Assembly (NCBI RefSeq): GCF_030282825.1
Contig: NZ_JASTZU010000002.1
Location: 1 to 33,847 of the forward strand
Length of the DNA stretch: 33,847 nt
Direction of reading: 5' to 3'
DNA from: Aquibacillus rhizosphaerae
Lineage (GTDB): Bacteria; Bacillota; Bacilli; Bacillales; Amphibacillaceae
Position numbers and translations under genes: made by a program. Of this stretch, positions 8,636 to 17,193 are shown one piece after another. Below the pieces are notes generated by a model. That model did no database searches and was not told the DNA's origin. It was given only the letters and a program-made list of their open reading frames with translations. Within the stretch, counting starts at the first letter, position 1, and the number at the start of each line of letters is the position of its first letter.

Positions 8636-10213
8636 CTATACCACCTCTACCACTTTTTTCACTAACTCTCCGTCAAGAGACCAGGTTTTTGCTTTTGTAA
8701 TTTTCACTTCTATAATCTTACCAACAACTGACTTAGGTGCTCTAAAGTTAACCAACTTATTTCTTTCCGTATAACCAGAAAGAACGTCAGGGTTCTTTTT
8801 ACTCTCACCTTCGACAAGTACTTTAACTATTTGGCCTTCATATTTCTTCATTGCTGCTGCAGATTGTTCGTTAACAAGTGCATTTAATCGTTGTAGTCGC
8901 TCTTTTTTCACTTCCATAGGGATGTTATCTTCCCATCTCGCAGCAGGTGTTCCTTCTCTCGGAGAGTATATATACGTATATGCCGCTTCAAATCCTACTT
9001 CAGCCATAAGTGTCATGGTATCTTCGAATTGCTCATCTGTTTCATTAGGGAATCCTACTATGATATCGGTAGTTAGCGTAGCGTTAGGCATTGCTGTTCT
9101 AATTTTATCTACAAGTCTTAAATATTCTTCTCTCGTGTAGCGACGTGCCATCACTCGTAATACGTCAGAACTTCCTGATTGAACCGGTAAGTGGATATGA
9201 TCAAGTAAGTTCCCACCCTTGGATAAGACTTCAATTAAGCGATCATCAAAATCTCTTGGATGGGAAGTAGTAAACCTTACTCTCGGAATATCAATTTTAC
9301 TAATTTCCTCCATCAAGTCACCCAGTCCGTATTCTATTTCTAAATCTTTTCCATATGCGTTCACGTTTTGTCCGAGTAAAGTTATTTCTTTATAACCAGA
9401 AGCAGCTAATTGGCGGACTTCTTGAATGATATCTTCAGGCATTCTACTACGCTCTTTCCCTCGAGTGTAAGGTACAATACAGTACGTACAGAACTTATCA
9501 CAACCGTACATGATATTAACCCAACCCTTTATTTTACCTTTACGCACTTTTGGTAGGTTCTCAATAATATCGCCCTCTTTTGACCACACTTCAAGTACCA
9601 TTTCTTTACTGAACATCGCCTCTTTTAACAAACCTGGCAAGCGATGAATATTATGTGTACCGAAAATCATGTCAATAAATGGATGTTTTTCAAGTATCCG
9701 ATTCACTACCGATTCTTCTTGAGACATACATCCACAAACCCCAACAATTAAATCCGGTTTTTCTAATTTCAATGGTTTTAAGTGTCCAATTTCACCAAAT
9801 ACTTTATTTTCAGCGTTTTCCCTAATAGCACACGTATTTAAAAGAATAACATCAGCTTCATTTGTATCATCTGTTGATTCATACCCCATATCGGTTAGTA
9901 AACCAGCCATTACCTCTGTATCGTGTTCATTCATTTGGCATCCATATGTGCGAATTAGAAATTTCTTTCCATTTCCTACATTTTGCATTTCCTCTGGAAT
10001 ACTAAAATCATAATGAACTTCTACATCTTCTCTTCTTCGTTTTTTCGCTTTTTTTAAATTTGGGGGCTCATATGTCGCCTGAAAGTACTTACCAATTAGT
10101 TCATCTGAATCTATATTTTTAATTCGTTCAAGGTTTGAATCCGGTGCGGATTTTATGTCCGATGGATCTACCTGTTTAATTTGATTCGATTGTTTCCGTT
10201 GTTGTTCATTCAT
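8636..10213 (-). CDS. miaB: tRNA methylthiotransferase MiaB
   Basis: A 525-residue radical SAM enzyme that adds a methylthio group to i6A37 of tRNA, giving ms2i6A; MiaA in this window makes the substrate. The N-terminal cluster domain has cysteines in [18 protein letters not shown] and VCGCMSQ. The radical SAM motif CDKFCTYC follows, and a TRAM-like domain ends the protein. A charged extension of about 60 residues precedes the first domain, as in Bacillus YmcB. The frame stays open further upstream, but the ATG at 10213 has AAAGGAGA 7 bases before it, so I took that start. RicA follows 2 bases after the stop. Confidence 0.96.
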   Translation of the reverse strand: MNEQQRKQSNQIKQVDPSDIKSAPDSNLERIKNIDSDELIGKYFQATYEPPNLKKAKKRRREDVEVHYDFSIPEEMQNVGNGKKFLIRTYGCQMNEHDTEVMAGLLTDMGYESTDDTNEADVILLNTCAIRENAENKVFGEIGHLKPLKLEKPDLIVGVCGCMSQEESVVNRILEKHPFIDMIFGTHNIHRLPGLLKEAMFSKEMVLEVWSKEGDIIENLPKVRKGKIKGWVNIMYGCDKFCTYCIVPYTRGKERSRMPEDIIQEVRQLAASGYKEITLLGQNVNAYGKDLEIEYGLGDLMEEISKIDIPRVRFTTSHPRDFDDRLIEVLSKGGNLLDHIHLPVQSGSSDVLRVMARRYTREEYLRLVDKIRTAMPNATLTTDIIVGFPNETDEQFEDTMTLMAEVGFEAAYTYIYSPREGTPAARWEDNIPMEVKKERLQRLNALVNEQSAAAMKKYEGQIVKVLVEGESKKNPDVLSGYTERNKLVNFRAPKSVVGKIIEVKITKAKTWSLDGELVKKVVEVV

Positions 10214-10298
10214 AGTAAAATCTCCTTTCTTGGACATATAAAACTTAACGTGAAAAATATTGTTTGATTCCACATTGTTGTTTTGTTCCAATTTAACT

Positions 10299-10304
10299 AT
10301 TATA
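10299..10304 (-). promoter_or_regulatory. candidate miaB -10 element
   Basis: A perfect TATAAT on the minus strand about 85 bases before the miaB start. The region 17-18 bp upstream is only T-rich with no good -35, so this is tentative. Confidence 0.3.
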
Positions 10305-10371
10305 TCAATTTTTCATTAGAAAAATAAAGGACTTTCTTCATCATTATATGGTAGATTATTGACAAACACAA

Positions 10372-10394
10372 CAGACTCAACAATTAAGAGCCTG
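10372..10394 (-). terminator. weak hairpin over the dipeptidase stop codon
   Basis: CAGGCTC and GAGTCTG pair with one G-U on the minus strand, and the stop codon lies in the loop. A T-rich but broken tract follows. It may be a weak terminator before miaB. Confidence 0.35.
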
Positions 10395-11313
10395 TATGTG
10401 GGAATTTTTCTATGAAATTTTGCAAACAAATTTTATGTAATTTATCTCTTTCTATCGTTTTTGATAATTCTGTCAAAAGAAGTTCATAGTCTGAATAATC
10501 GTACATACTAATAATATATTTATCTGTACCATCAAAATCCGAACCAAAGCCCAGACATGATTCACCACCCATTGTTAAATAATAATTAATATGGCGGATG
10601 ATATCCTCGCGTGTTCCCCCATTTACCTCGGACAGAAAATCTGCTACAAATGTAACGCCAATCCAACCATCTTGATCAATTAATGCACGTATTTGTATAT
10701 CATCAAGATTTCTTTTATGTGACGACAAACTTTTTGCATTTGAATGTGATGCCATAGGAAATTTCGCGATGTTCATTACATCAAAGAATCCTTGATAAGA
10801 TATGTGTGAAACATCCGTCCAAATTTTTTCTTTATTTAGTAAATGGACAACTTCCTCACCAAACGAACTTAATCCAGCCCCTCTTTCCTCACCAATACCG
10901 TCACATACTGCATTAGCCTGGTTCCATGTAAGTCCAACAGATCTAACACCTAAACGAATCAATGTTTTTAGTTTGTTAATATCATTGCCAATCACATGAC
11001 ACCCTTCTAAGGTTAAAATTGCTCCAAGTTCATCATCATTTAAATTTATTAAGTCATCTTTGTTAGAAATAAATTTAACATCCTTATAAGGCTCAATGAC
11101 TTGCTCAAAAAACAGACTTACCATTTCTAAAGCTACTGTAAATTGCAATTCTTCAGGAACATTATCAGGTACAAAAATTGCGAAGCACTGAACTTTAACT
11201 GAACTCTCTTTCCATTTTATATAGTTTACTTGTAATTGATCACTAGAATAAAAAGATAAATTATTTTCCCAAAGCTTCAATAATACATCGCAATGTGCAT
11301 CAATAACGTCCAT
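10384..11313 (-). CDS. M19 family membrane-type dipeptidase
   Basis: A 309-residue zinc dipeptidase of peptidase family M19 (renal dipeptidase-like). The metal-binding HxD is in IDAHCDVL at the start, the bridging acidic residue is in ILTLEGCH, and further ligands lie in DVSHIS and MASHSNA. GFGSDFDG near the end is also typical. These enzymes cleave L,D- or D-containing dipeptides; the substrate here is unknown. No signal peptide is seen, so a cytoplasmic enzyme is likely. Two ATGs lie close together: at 11319 the GGAGGG would touch the start, while at 11313 it is 6 bases away, so I use 11313. In B. subtilis tdh-kbl occupy this slot between spoVS and miaB. Confidence 0.9.
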   Translation of the reverse strand: MDVIDAHCDVLLKLWENNLSFYSSDQLQVNYIKWKESSVKVQCFAIFVPDNVPEELQFTVALEMVSLFFEQVIEPYKDVKFISNKDDLINLNDDELGAILTLEGCHVIGNDINKLKTLIRLGVRSVGLTWNQANAVCDGIGEERGAGLSSFGEEVVHLLNKEKIWTDVSHISYQGFFDVMNIAKFPMASHSNAKSLSSHKRNLDDIQIRALIDQDGWIGVTFVADFLSEVNGGTREDIIRHINYYLTMGGESCLGFGSDFDGTDKYIISMYDYSDYELLLTELSKTIERDKLHKICLQNFIEKFPHTGS

Positions 11314-11360
11314 AGTCATCCCTCCATCTTTCTATTAAAATATAAATCTATATGAAATGC

Positions 11361-11390
11361 AAAAAAAACCTGTTTGCATATGCAAACAGG
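11361..11390 (-). terminator. spoVS terminator
   Basis: A perfect 22-base palindrome (11369-11390, half-site CCTGTTTGCAT) is followed on the minus strand by eight T. It ends spoVS 10 bases after the stop. Confidence 0.92.
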
Positions 11391-11400
11391 AGGAATTCTA

Positions 11401-11661
11401 TTACCTAGGTTCAATTATAAGTTTAATAGCTGTCCGTTCTTCATTATCAATCATAATATCTGTAAAAGCTGGAATACAAATTAGGTCAACTCCACTCGGG
11501 GCAACGAATCCTCGTGCGATAGCTACTGCTTTGACGGACTGGTTTATAGCACCAGCGCCGATCGCCTGAATTTCTGCTGAGCCACGTTCTCTTAGTACAT
11601 TCGCAAGCGCTCCTGCTACTGAATTAGGATTTGATTTAGCTGAAACTTTTAATATGTCCAT
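11401..11661 (-). CDS. spoVS: stage V sporulation protein S
   Basis: An 86-residue SpoVS with an Alba-like nucleic-acid-binding fold, strongly conserved in spore formers. The sequence MDILKVSAKSNPNSVAGALA and the IQAIGAGAINQSVKAVAIAR block are diagnostic. In B. subtilis it is needed for dehydration and coat assembly and it affects septation. A strong AAAGGAGG lies before the ATG. The gene has its own sigma-H-like promoter and a perfect terminator, so it is probably a single-gene unit between ymdB and the dipeptidase gene, as in B. subtilis. Confidence 0.97.
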   Translation of the reverse strand: MDILKVSAKSNPNSVAGALANVLRERGSAEIQAIGAGAINQSVKAVAIARGFVAPSGVDLICIPAFTDIMIDNEERTAIKLIIEPR

Positions 11662-11704
11662 TCCTAGTACCTCCTTTGTTTACTAAAGTTGTTCCACTTT
11701 TACT

Positions 11705-11734
11705 ATATTCTTGGAGTTGATAGTTATTACCTTT
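11705..11734 (-). promoter_or_regulatory. candidate sigma-H promoter of spoVS
   Basis: On the minus strand AAAGGTAAT (11726-11734) and CAAGAATAT (11705-11713), 12 bp apart, resemble the sigma-H consensus (RNAGGAWWW and RNNGAATWW). B. subtilis spoVS is known to depend on sigma-H, which supports the reading. Confidence 0.5.
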
Positions 11735-11767
11735 TATTATGAAGTAATTTGTCTAAAAATTCAAATA

Positions 11768-11788
11768 ATCACCCGAAAAACGGGTGAT
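11768..11788 (-). terminator. ymdB hairpin overlapping the stop codon
   Basis: ATCACCCG and CGGGTGAT (8 bp) flank a loop of five bases. The upstream arm encodes the last ymdB codons and the downstream arm contains the TGA stop. The U tract after the stem (TATTTGAATTTTT) is broken, so termination may be incomplete. Confidence 0.55.
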
Positions 11789-12566
11789 CATCGTTAATTA
11801 ATATACGCTCTACCTTTGTAGCTATACCTGATTCATTATTTATATCCACCAAAAATCCGTTTAATTGAGTTCTTCCTTCCTTATCAACCTCAAATCGGAC
11901 TGGTAAATTAGTCAGGAATTTTTTAATTACTGCATCTCTTTCTGTTCCAAGAATACCATCATATGGTCCTGTCATTCCAACTTCCGTTATATATGCACAC
12001 CCATTTGGTAGTATCCGCTCATCTGCTGTTTGTGTATGGGTATGTGTACCAACTACCGCGCTAACGCGACCATCAAGATACCATCCCATTGCCTGCTTCT
12101 CACTTGTAGCCTCTGCATGAAAATCTACAAAGATAATATTCGTTCTTTTTTTTGCTTCTTCAATTAATTGATCCGCCTTACGAAAAGGATCATCATTTGG
12201 GGGCATAAATGTTCTACCTTGAAGGTTTATGACTGCTATTTCATGCTTATTTGATTTAACGAAAAGCAAACCTTTTCCTGGTGTATCTTCAGGGAAATTA
12301 GCAGGTCTAATCATATGCTTCGCATCATCTATAAATTCAAAAATTTCTTTTTTATCCCAAGTATGGTTACCCATCGTAATCGCTTGAGCACCTATTTCTA
12401 AAAATTGTTTATAAATCTTTTCAGTAATGCCTTTTCCTGCTGCAGCATTTTCACCATTAACAATCGTGATATGCGGTTGATACTTTTGTTTTAGTTTGGG
12501 TAAATATTGTTGTAACATATCTCTTCCAGGTGAACCAACAATATCACCAATAAATAAAATTCTCAT
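11769..12566 (-). CDS. ymdB: YmdB metallophosphoesterase (2',3'-cyclic nucleotide phosphodiesterase)
   Basis: A 265-residue YmdB, matching the family length. It is a two-metal phosphoesterase active on 2',3'-cyclic nucleotides and controls the choice between motility and biofilm in B. subtilis (family knowledge). The metal ligands are visible: Asp8 in GDIVG, Glu39-Asn40 in VNGENAA, Asn67-His68 in MGNHTWD, and the histidines of DFHAEATSEK and GTHTHTQT. The gene sits directly downstream of rny, as in B. subtilis, but here a strong terminator and a candidate promoter lie between them. The 3' end overlaps a hairpin. Confidence 0.96.
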   Translation of the reverse strand: MRILFIGDIVGSPGRDMLQQYLPKLKQKYQPHITIVNGENAAAGKGITEKIYKQFLEIGAQAITMGNHTWDKKEIFEFIDDAKHMIRPANFPEDTPGKGLLFVKSNKHEIAVINLQGRTFMPPNDDPFRKADQLIEEAKKRTNIIFVDFHAEATSEKQAMGWYLDGRVSAVVGTHTHTQTADERILPNGCAYITEVGMTGPYDGILGTERDAVIKKFLTNLPVRFEVDKEGRTQLNGFLVDINNESGIATKVERILINDDHPFFG

Positions 12567-12602
12567 TAAATGTTTACCTTCCTATCTCTTAAATTATGTT
12601 AA

Positions 12603-12630
12603 GTTTTACACATTAACAAGTGAAAGTCAA
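12603..12630 (-). promoter_or_regulatory. candidate ymdB promoter
   Basis: TTGACT (12625-12630) and TAAAAC (12603-12608) on the minus strand are 16 bp apart, about 37 bases before the ymdB start. Because a strong rny terminator lies upstream, ymdB needs its own promoter, and this is the best match. Confidence 0.4.
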
Positions 12631-12715
12631 AATAACGAAAACTTTTTCAAATTATATTCTTACCAGATATTTGAACTTTTTAATGCCCTATTTATTTGTC
12701 TATTTTAATTTTTCG

Positions 12716-12750
12716 GTAAAAAAATAAAACGACCCTAAGGTCGTTTTATT
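12716..12750 (-). terminator. rny terminator overlapping the stop codon
   Basis: Twelve-base arms (12723-12734 and 12739-12750) pair perfectly around a CTAA/TTAG loop, and T-rich sequence follows on the minus strand. The rny stop codon (12746-12748) lies inside the upstream arm. Confidence 0.88.
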
Positions 12751-14311
12751 TCGCATACTCAACTGCTCTTGTTTCTCTGATAACAGTTACTTTAATATGG
12801 CCTGGATAATCAAGTTCATTTTCTATTCTTTTTCGAATTTCTCTCGCAATTCGCAATGATTCCAGATCATCAATTTCATCAGGTTTTACCATAATTCGAA
12901 CTTCACGACCAGCCTGAATTGCAAATGATTTTTCAACACCATCATATGATTCAGATATTTCTTCTAGTTTCTCTAGTCGTTTAATATAATTCTCCAATGT
13001 TTCACTTCTAGCTCCTGGTCTAGCAGCAGATAACGCATCAGCTGCAGCTACTAGCACCGCTATTACAGAAGTCGGCTCCTCATCACCATGGTGGGAAGCT
13101 ATTGAATTTATGACAACTGCATTTTCTTTATACTTGGTTGCAAGTTCTTTACCGATTTCCACATGGCTACCTTCTACTTCATGGTCAATGGCTTTACCGA
13201 TGTCGTGAAGCAATCCTGCTCGTTTAGCGAGCGTTTGGTCTTCACCTAGTTCAGCAGCAAGTAATCCCGAAAGATACGCAACTTCCGTTGAATGTTTTAA
13301 TACATTCTGACCATAACTTGTCCGATATTTTAAACGGCCTAATATTTTTACTAAATCTGGATGTAGACCATGTACTCCTACTTCGAACGTTGTTTCCTCC
13401 CCAACCTCGCGAATATACTCATCTACTTCACGTCTTGATTTGTCAACCATTTCTTCAATACGTGCCGGATGGATACGTCCATCTTGAACAAGTTTTTCTA
13501 AGGCTATTCGAGCGGTTTCTCTTCTAATTGGATCAAATCCAGAAAGAATTACTGCCTCTGGAGTATCATCTATAATTAAATCGATCCCCGTAAGCGTCTC
13601 GAGGGTTCTGATATTTCGTCCCTCACGACCAATAATACGCCCTTTCATTTCATCATTCGGAAGATTGACAACAGATACAGTTGTTTCTGCAACATGATCT
13701 GCAGCACAACGTTGTAAAGCTAGAGACAAAATATTCTTTGCTTTCTTATCAGCTTCTTCTTTCGCACGATTCTCAGCTTCCTTAACCATAATTGCAGTTT
13801 CGTGGCTGACCTCTTTTTCTACACGTTCTAGAATAACTTGCTTAGCTTGATCAGTAGTATATCCGGAAATGCGTTCTAGCTCAACTTGCTGCTCGCTTAA
13901 CATAGCTCCCACTTTGCTTTCCGTTTCTTCAATTTGTTGTTGTTTTTCTGCTAGCGAACTTTCTTTCTTCTCTAACATGAGCTCACGCTTATCTAGCGTT
14001 TCATCTTTACGGTCCAGATTCTGTTCTTTTTGCATAAGACGGCTCTCTTGCTTTTGTGCTTCCATCCTTCTCTCACGAAGTTCTTGTTCCGCTTGTTGTC
14101 GAAGTTTATGGTTTTCATCTTTAGCTTCAAGAAGCGCCTCTTTTTTGGCAACTTCGGCATTTCTATGCCCTTCTTCAACTATTTGTTTTGCCAATTCTTC
14201 TGCACTAGAAATTTTCTTTTCTGCAATAGACTTACGAATCAGATAACCAACAACAATACCGACGATAAGGGTAAGCAAACTGGAGATGACTACGGCTAAT
14301 ATTAATTCCAT
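12746..14311 (-). CDS. rny: ribonuclease Y
   Basis: A 521-residue RNase Y (520 in B. subtilis), the membrane-bound endoribonuclease that starts most mRNA decay in Bacillus. Residues about 3-25 form one transmembrane helix, followed by a long charged coiled coil (about 30-190). The KH domain has [15 protein letters not shown], and the HD domain has [13 protein letters not shown] and [10 protein letters not shown] with the His-Asp pair. GAGGAGG precedes the ATG by about 8 bases. It is transcribed from a strong sigma-A promoter with a leader of about 115 bases that begins in a hairpin. RicA in this window belongs to the complex that directs RNase Y. Confidence 0.97.
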   Translation of the reverse strand: MELILAVVISSLLTLIVGIVVGYLIRKSIAEKKISSAEELAKQIVEEGHRNAEVAKKEALLEAKDENHKLRQQAEQELRERRMEAQKQESRLMQKEQNLDRKDETLDKRELMLEKKESSLAEKQQQIEETESKVGAMLSEQQVELERISGYTTDQAKQVILERVEKEVSHETAIMVKEAENRAKEEADKKAKNILSLALQRCAADHVAETTVSVVNLPNDEMKGRIIGREGRNIRTLETLTGIDLIIDDTPEAVILSGFDPIRRETARIALEKLVQDGRIHPARIEEMVDKSRREVDEYIREVGEETTFEVGVHGLHPDLVKILGRLKYRTSYGQNVLKHSTEVAYLSGLLAAELGEDQTLAKRAGLLHDIGKAIDHEVEGSHVEIGKELATKYKENAVVINSIASHHGDEEPTSVIAVLVAAADALSAARPGARSETLENYIKRLEKLEEISESYDGVEKSFAIQAGREVRIMVKPDEIDDLESLRIAREIRKRIENELDYPGHIKVTVIRETRAVEYAK

Positions 14312-14401
14312 GGTTTCACCTCCTCTTGCTATTAAATTTGTACAATCAATTTTTAGTCGGCATGTACAGTCTTACAGGTAATTAAATCTGTTTTAAAAAG
14401 A

Positions 14402-14428
14402 ATGTATAATAAATATAAAATTATACAT
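14402..14428 (-). repeat. inverted repeat at the predicted 5' end of the rny mRNA
   Basis: ATGTATAAT (14402-14410) and ATTATACAT (14420-14428) are exact complements with a 9-base loop. The predicted start for the promoter at 14434-14462 is near 14427, so the transcript would begin in this stem. Confidence 0.6.
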
Positions 14429-14433
14429 GATTA

Positions 14434-14462
14434 ATTTTAATCCTGAGGGTATATAATGTCAA
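14434..14462 (-). promoter_or_regulatory. sigma-A promoter of rny
   Basis: TTGACA (14457-14462), 17 bp spacer, TAAAAT (14434-14439) on the minus strand. One mismatch to consensus overall. It lies about 120 bases before the rny start. Confidence 0.75.
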
Positions 14463-14626
14463 GGAAACGTCAATTTTATCTAGAAATTTTATCCATTATG
14501 GATAGAATTCTTGAACTTCACAAAGGATTTTGCCACCTTTTATCTAAACATATCGTTTTTTGTATATGTATTTTACACAAAAAATTTTAAATAGTTGATC
14601 TCCGTCAACCAATAATGCTTTTCCAA
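14463..14626. other. gene-free stretch between recA terminator and rny promoter
   Basis: B. subtilis has pbpX between recA and rny; here there is only AT-rich sequence. I see a short palindrome ATCCATTATGGAT near 14490 and a small hairpin near 14593, but no gene or gene fragment. Confidence 0.5.
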
Positions 14627-14662
14627 AATAAAAATCCCTAACTTCAGTAGCTAGGAATTTTT
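14627..14662 (-). terminator. recA terminator
   Basis: Arms 14630-14643 and 14649-14662 give a 14 bp stem with two G-U pairs on the minus strand, ending in a run of T. It lies 8 bases after the recA stop. Confidence 0.88.
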
Positions 14663-14670
14663 GATTTTTA

Positions 14671-15717
14671 TTATTTTATATCCATCGTTTCTTGATCTTC
14701 TTTTTGTGCTTCAGTAGCGTCGTTATCCATTTCATCCATATCATAATGAGCACGAACAGCAAGATAAATCTCTTGAGCAACTTCTTTATTTTCTTTCAAG
14801 AATTGCTTCGCATTTTCACGTCCTTGACCAAGACGCTCTTCATTATAAGAATACCAAGCCCCGCTTTTTAATACGATGTCAAGTTCGGAACCAATATCAA
14901 GTAGCTCTCCTTCACGAGATATACCCTCACCATACATTATGTCAACTTCAGCCATTCTAAATGGTGGTGCTACTTTATTCTTCACTACTTTAATTCTTGT
15001 TTTGTTACCAACCATATCATTTCCTTGCTTTAAAGTTTCTGCTCTACGCACGTCAAGTCTTACAGAAGAATAGAACTTAAGCGCACGCCCACCTGGAGTT
15101 GTTTCTGGACTCCCGAACATAACTCCAACTTTTTCACGAATCTGGTTAATAAAAATAGCAGTAGTTTTTGACTTATTAATAGCACCTGATAATTTTCTTA
15201 ACGCTTGAGACATTAAGCGTGCTTGCAAACCAACATGCGCATCGCCCATTTCACCTTCAATTTCAGCCTTAGGTACTAATGCTGCCACTGAGTCAACTAC
15301 AACAATATCTACTGCACCACTTCGAACAAGTGCTTCAGCAATTTCAAGTGCTTGTTCCCCAGTATCAGGTTGAGATAGTAATAATTCATCTACATTTACA
15401 CCAAGATTTCTAGCGTATTTAGGATCTAAAGCATGCTCAGCATCAATAAATGCTGCTTGTCCGCCTTGTCTTTGTGCTTCAGCAATAGCATGCAAAGCTA
15501 CTGTCGTTTTACCAGAAGACTCTGGGCCATATATCTCAATTACTCTTCCTCTTGGATATCCACCTACACCTAATGCCACATCTAAAGCTAAAGATCCACT
15601 TGAGACAGTTGCCATCTTCTGTTCGACTTGATCTCCCATTTTCATAATAGACCCTTTACCAAATTGCTTCTCTATTTGCTTTAACGCCATATCTAAGGCT
15701 TGTTTACGATCGCTCAA
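14671..15717 (-). CDS. recA: recombinase RecA
   Basis: A 348-residue RecA, the strand-exchange protein and SOS co-protease. The Walker [10 protein letters not shown] is at residues 64-72, followed by [11 protein letters not shown], the Walker B-type [12 protein letters not shown], and loop L2 near [20 protein letters not shown]. The C-terminal tail is acidic, as usual. The start codon is TTG at 15715-15717: GAGGGGG lies 9 bases upstream and the next residues [21 protein letters not shown] match the normal RecA start, while no ATG precedes it. A LexA-like box and a sigma-A promoter lie upstream. Order cinA-recA is as in B. subtilis. Confidence 0.97.
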   Translation of the reverse strand: MSDRKQALDMALKQIEKQFGKGSIMKMGDQVEQKMATVSSGSLALDVALGVGGYPRGRVIEIYGPESSGKTTVALHAIAEAQRQGGQAAFIDAEHALDPKYARNLGVNVDELLLSQPDTGEQALEIAEALVRSGAVDIVVVDSVAALVPKAEIEGEMGDAHVGLQARLMSQALRKLSGAINKSKTTAIFINQIREKVGVMFGSPETTPGGRALKFYSSVRLDVRRAETLKQGNDMVGNKTRIKVVKNKVAPPFRMAEVDIMYGEGISREGELLDIGSELDIVLKSGAWYSYNEERLGQGRENAKQFLKENKEVAQEIYLAVRAHYDMDEMDNDATEAQKEDQETMDIK

Positions 15718-15749
15718 TTTTTGTTTCCCCCTCGTATTTAACTACTACT

Positions 15750-15778
15750 ATCATAACTTGTTTTTTGAGATTTAACAA
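15750..15778 (-). promoter_or_regulatory. sigma-A promoter of recA
   Basis: On the minus strand TTGTTA (15773-15778), 17 bp spacer, TATGAT (15750-15755). The predicted start lies about 25-30 bases before the TTG start codon. Confidence 0.7.
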
Positions 15779-15786
15779 GCGAAAAG

Positions 15787-15800
15787 CGAATAAACGTTCC
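15787..15800. promoter_or_regulatory. LexA (DinR) box of recA
   Basis: The plus strand reads CGAATAAACGTTCC, close to the Firmicute LexA operator CGAAC-N4-GTTCG, with one imperfect base in each half-site. It ends 8 bp upstream of the recA -35. SOS control of recA is established in Bacillus, so motif and position agree. Confidence 0.65.
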
Positions 15801-15936
15801 CTTTTTTTATAAACACTTATTTTAAGGAAAATTCATTTATGATTAGCAAGTTCATGCAATATAGATATACTACACTATATAAATTTTAAAATATACCATT
15901 TTTAAAAATTCATTTCAAATAAGATTTAATAAACAA

Positions 15937-17193
15937 TTATAGATCCTTTAATAATCGATACAATAGCTCAAATCCTTTTTTTATAGCTCTTGTTCTAATA
16001 GTGTCTCGATCACCCTGAAAATGAAATGCTTCGGTATTCATTTCACCTTTATGACCATGACCATGAACACTGATAAAAACAGTTCCCGCTGATTTCCCTT
16101 CTGAATCATCAGGTCCAGCTACACCAGTAAAACTAATACCAATCGATGAATTAAGCTTACTACATACATTTTTCGCCATTGCTTCTGCACATTGTTCACT
16201 AATAGTTCCATGGACTTCAATTAACTCAGGAGAAATGCCTAATAGATGTTGTTTTGAATATACAGAATAACAAACAACACTACCCATATATACTTGTGAC
16301 ACACCACTTAAGGAAACAATCTCATTTGAGAAACCGCCTCCTGTTAAACTTTCAGCTGCCGCTAACGTAAGTTTTTTGCTTTTTAACAACTCAAATACAC
16401 ATTCATGAATGGAAGTACTGTCATAACCATAAAAATAATTACCAACTTGCTCTAAAACGCTTAACTCTGTTTTGTCGATTAGCTCATTTGCCTTTTCTTT
16501 TGATTCAGCTTTTGCAGTTAATCTAATTGCAACTTCACCTTCAGAAGCTAACGGAGCAATAGTCGGATTTTGCTGCACATCGATGAGAGGTTTAAGTTCA
16601 TGTTCTAATTGGGACTCTCCAATTCCAATAAACCGTAACATTCTCGACTCAATAACAGAAGTAAGTAGAAAGGTTCTTTTAAGATACGGTATGACATGCT
16701 CCGTCGTAATAGTTTTCATTTCTCTTGGTACGCCAGGTAGAAACACCCATTTCTTCCCATTAAAATCTACAATCATTCCAGGTGCCATCCCTGTGCTATT
16801 TTGAAGAACAAGTGAATTTTCAAAAACCAAAGCTTGTTTTCGATTGTTTGGAGTCATCTTACGCTTCGTTTTAGCAAAATACCCTCTTATCTTATCGATA
16901 GTTTGTTCATCTTCTTTTAAATGGTTATTCGTAATTGCTTGAAAAGCTTCCCTTGTCATATCATCATCTGTAGGCCCTAAACCACCAGTAACAATGATAA
17001 GGTCAGATCTATCTGAAGCTAGTTGAAATGCCGTCTTAACTCTTTCTAAATTGTCACCAACAACACCGTGAAAATAAACACTAATTCCCTGATTGGCTAG
17101 TTTTTGAGATAACCATTGTGCGTTTGTATTGGCGATTTGACCAAGTAGTAATTCGGTACCTACTGCAATAATTTCCGCTTTATATTCACCCAT
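15937..17193 (-). CDS. cinA: CinA competence/damage-inducible protein
   Basis: A 418-residue CinA (416 in B. subtilis). The N-terminal MoCF-biosynthesis-like domain has GTELLLGQIANTN and VTGGLGPTDDD; the C-terminal domain has AAAESLTGGG and FTGVAGPD, the nicotinamide-nucleotide amidase (PncC) type. The protein links competence and recA in naturally transformable bacteria, and related enzymes recycle pyridine nucleotides. The ATG at 17193 shares one base with the pgsA stop (TAATG), with GAGGGA inside pgsA as ribosome site. An upstream in-frame ATG at 17220 gives a MACDEGFKI extension not seen in the family. No clear terminator follows, so some readthrough into recA is possible. Confidence 0.95.
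   Translation of the reverse strand: MGEYKAEIIAVGTELLLGQIANTNAQWLSQKLANQGISVYFHGVVGDNLERVKTAFQLASDRSDLIIVTGGLGPTDDDMTREAFQAITNNHLKEDEQTIDKIRGYFAKTKRKMTPNNRKQALVFENSLVLQNSTGMAPGMIVDFNGKKWVFLPGVPREMKTITTEHVIPYLKRTFLLTSVIESRMLRFIGIGESQLEHELKPLIDVQQNPTIAPLASEGEVAIRLTAKAESKEKANELIDKTELSVLEQVGNYFYGYDSTSIHECVFELLKSKKLTLAAAESLTGGGFSNEIVSLSGVSQVYMGSVVCYSVYSKQHLLGISPELIEVHGTISEQCAEAMAKNVCSKLNSSIGISFTGVAGPDDSEGKSAGTVFISVHGHGHKGEMNTEAFHFQGDRDTIRTRAIKKGFELLYRLLKDL

Noticed and set aside
13869-14246. 125-codon plus-strand frame opposite rny
   Set aside because: It is the complement of the rny coiled coil; its Ser/Cys/Phe-rich composition is what that gives, and it has no ribosome site.
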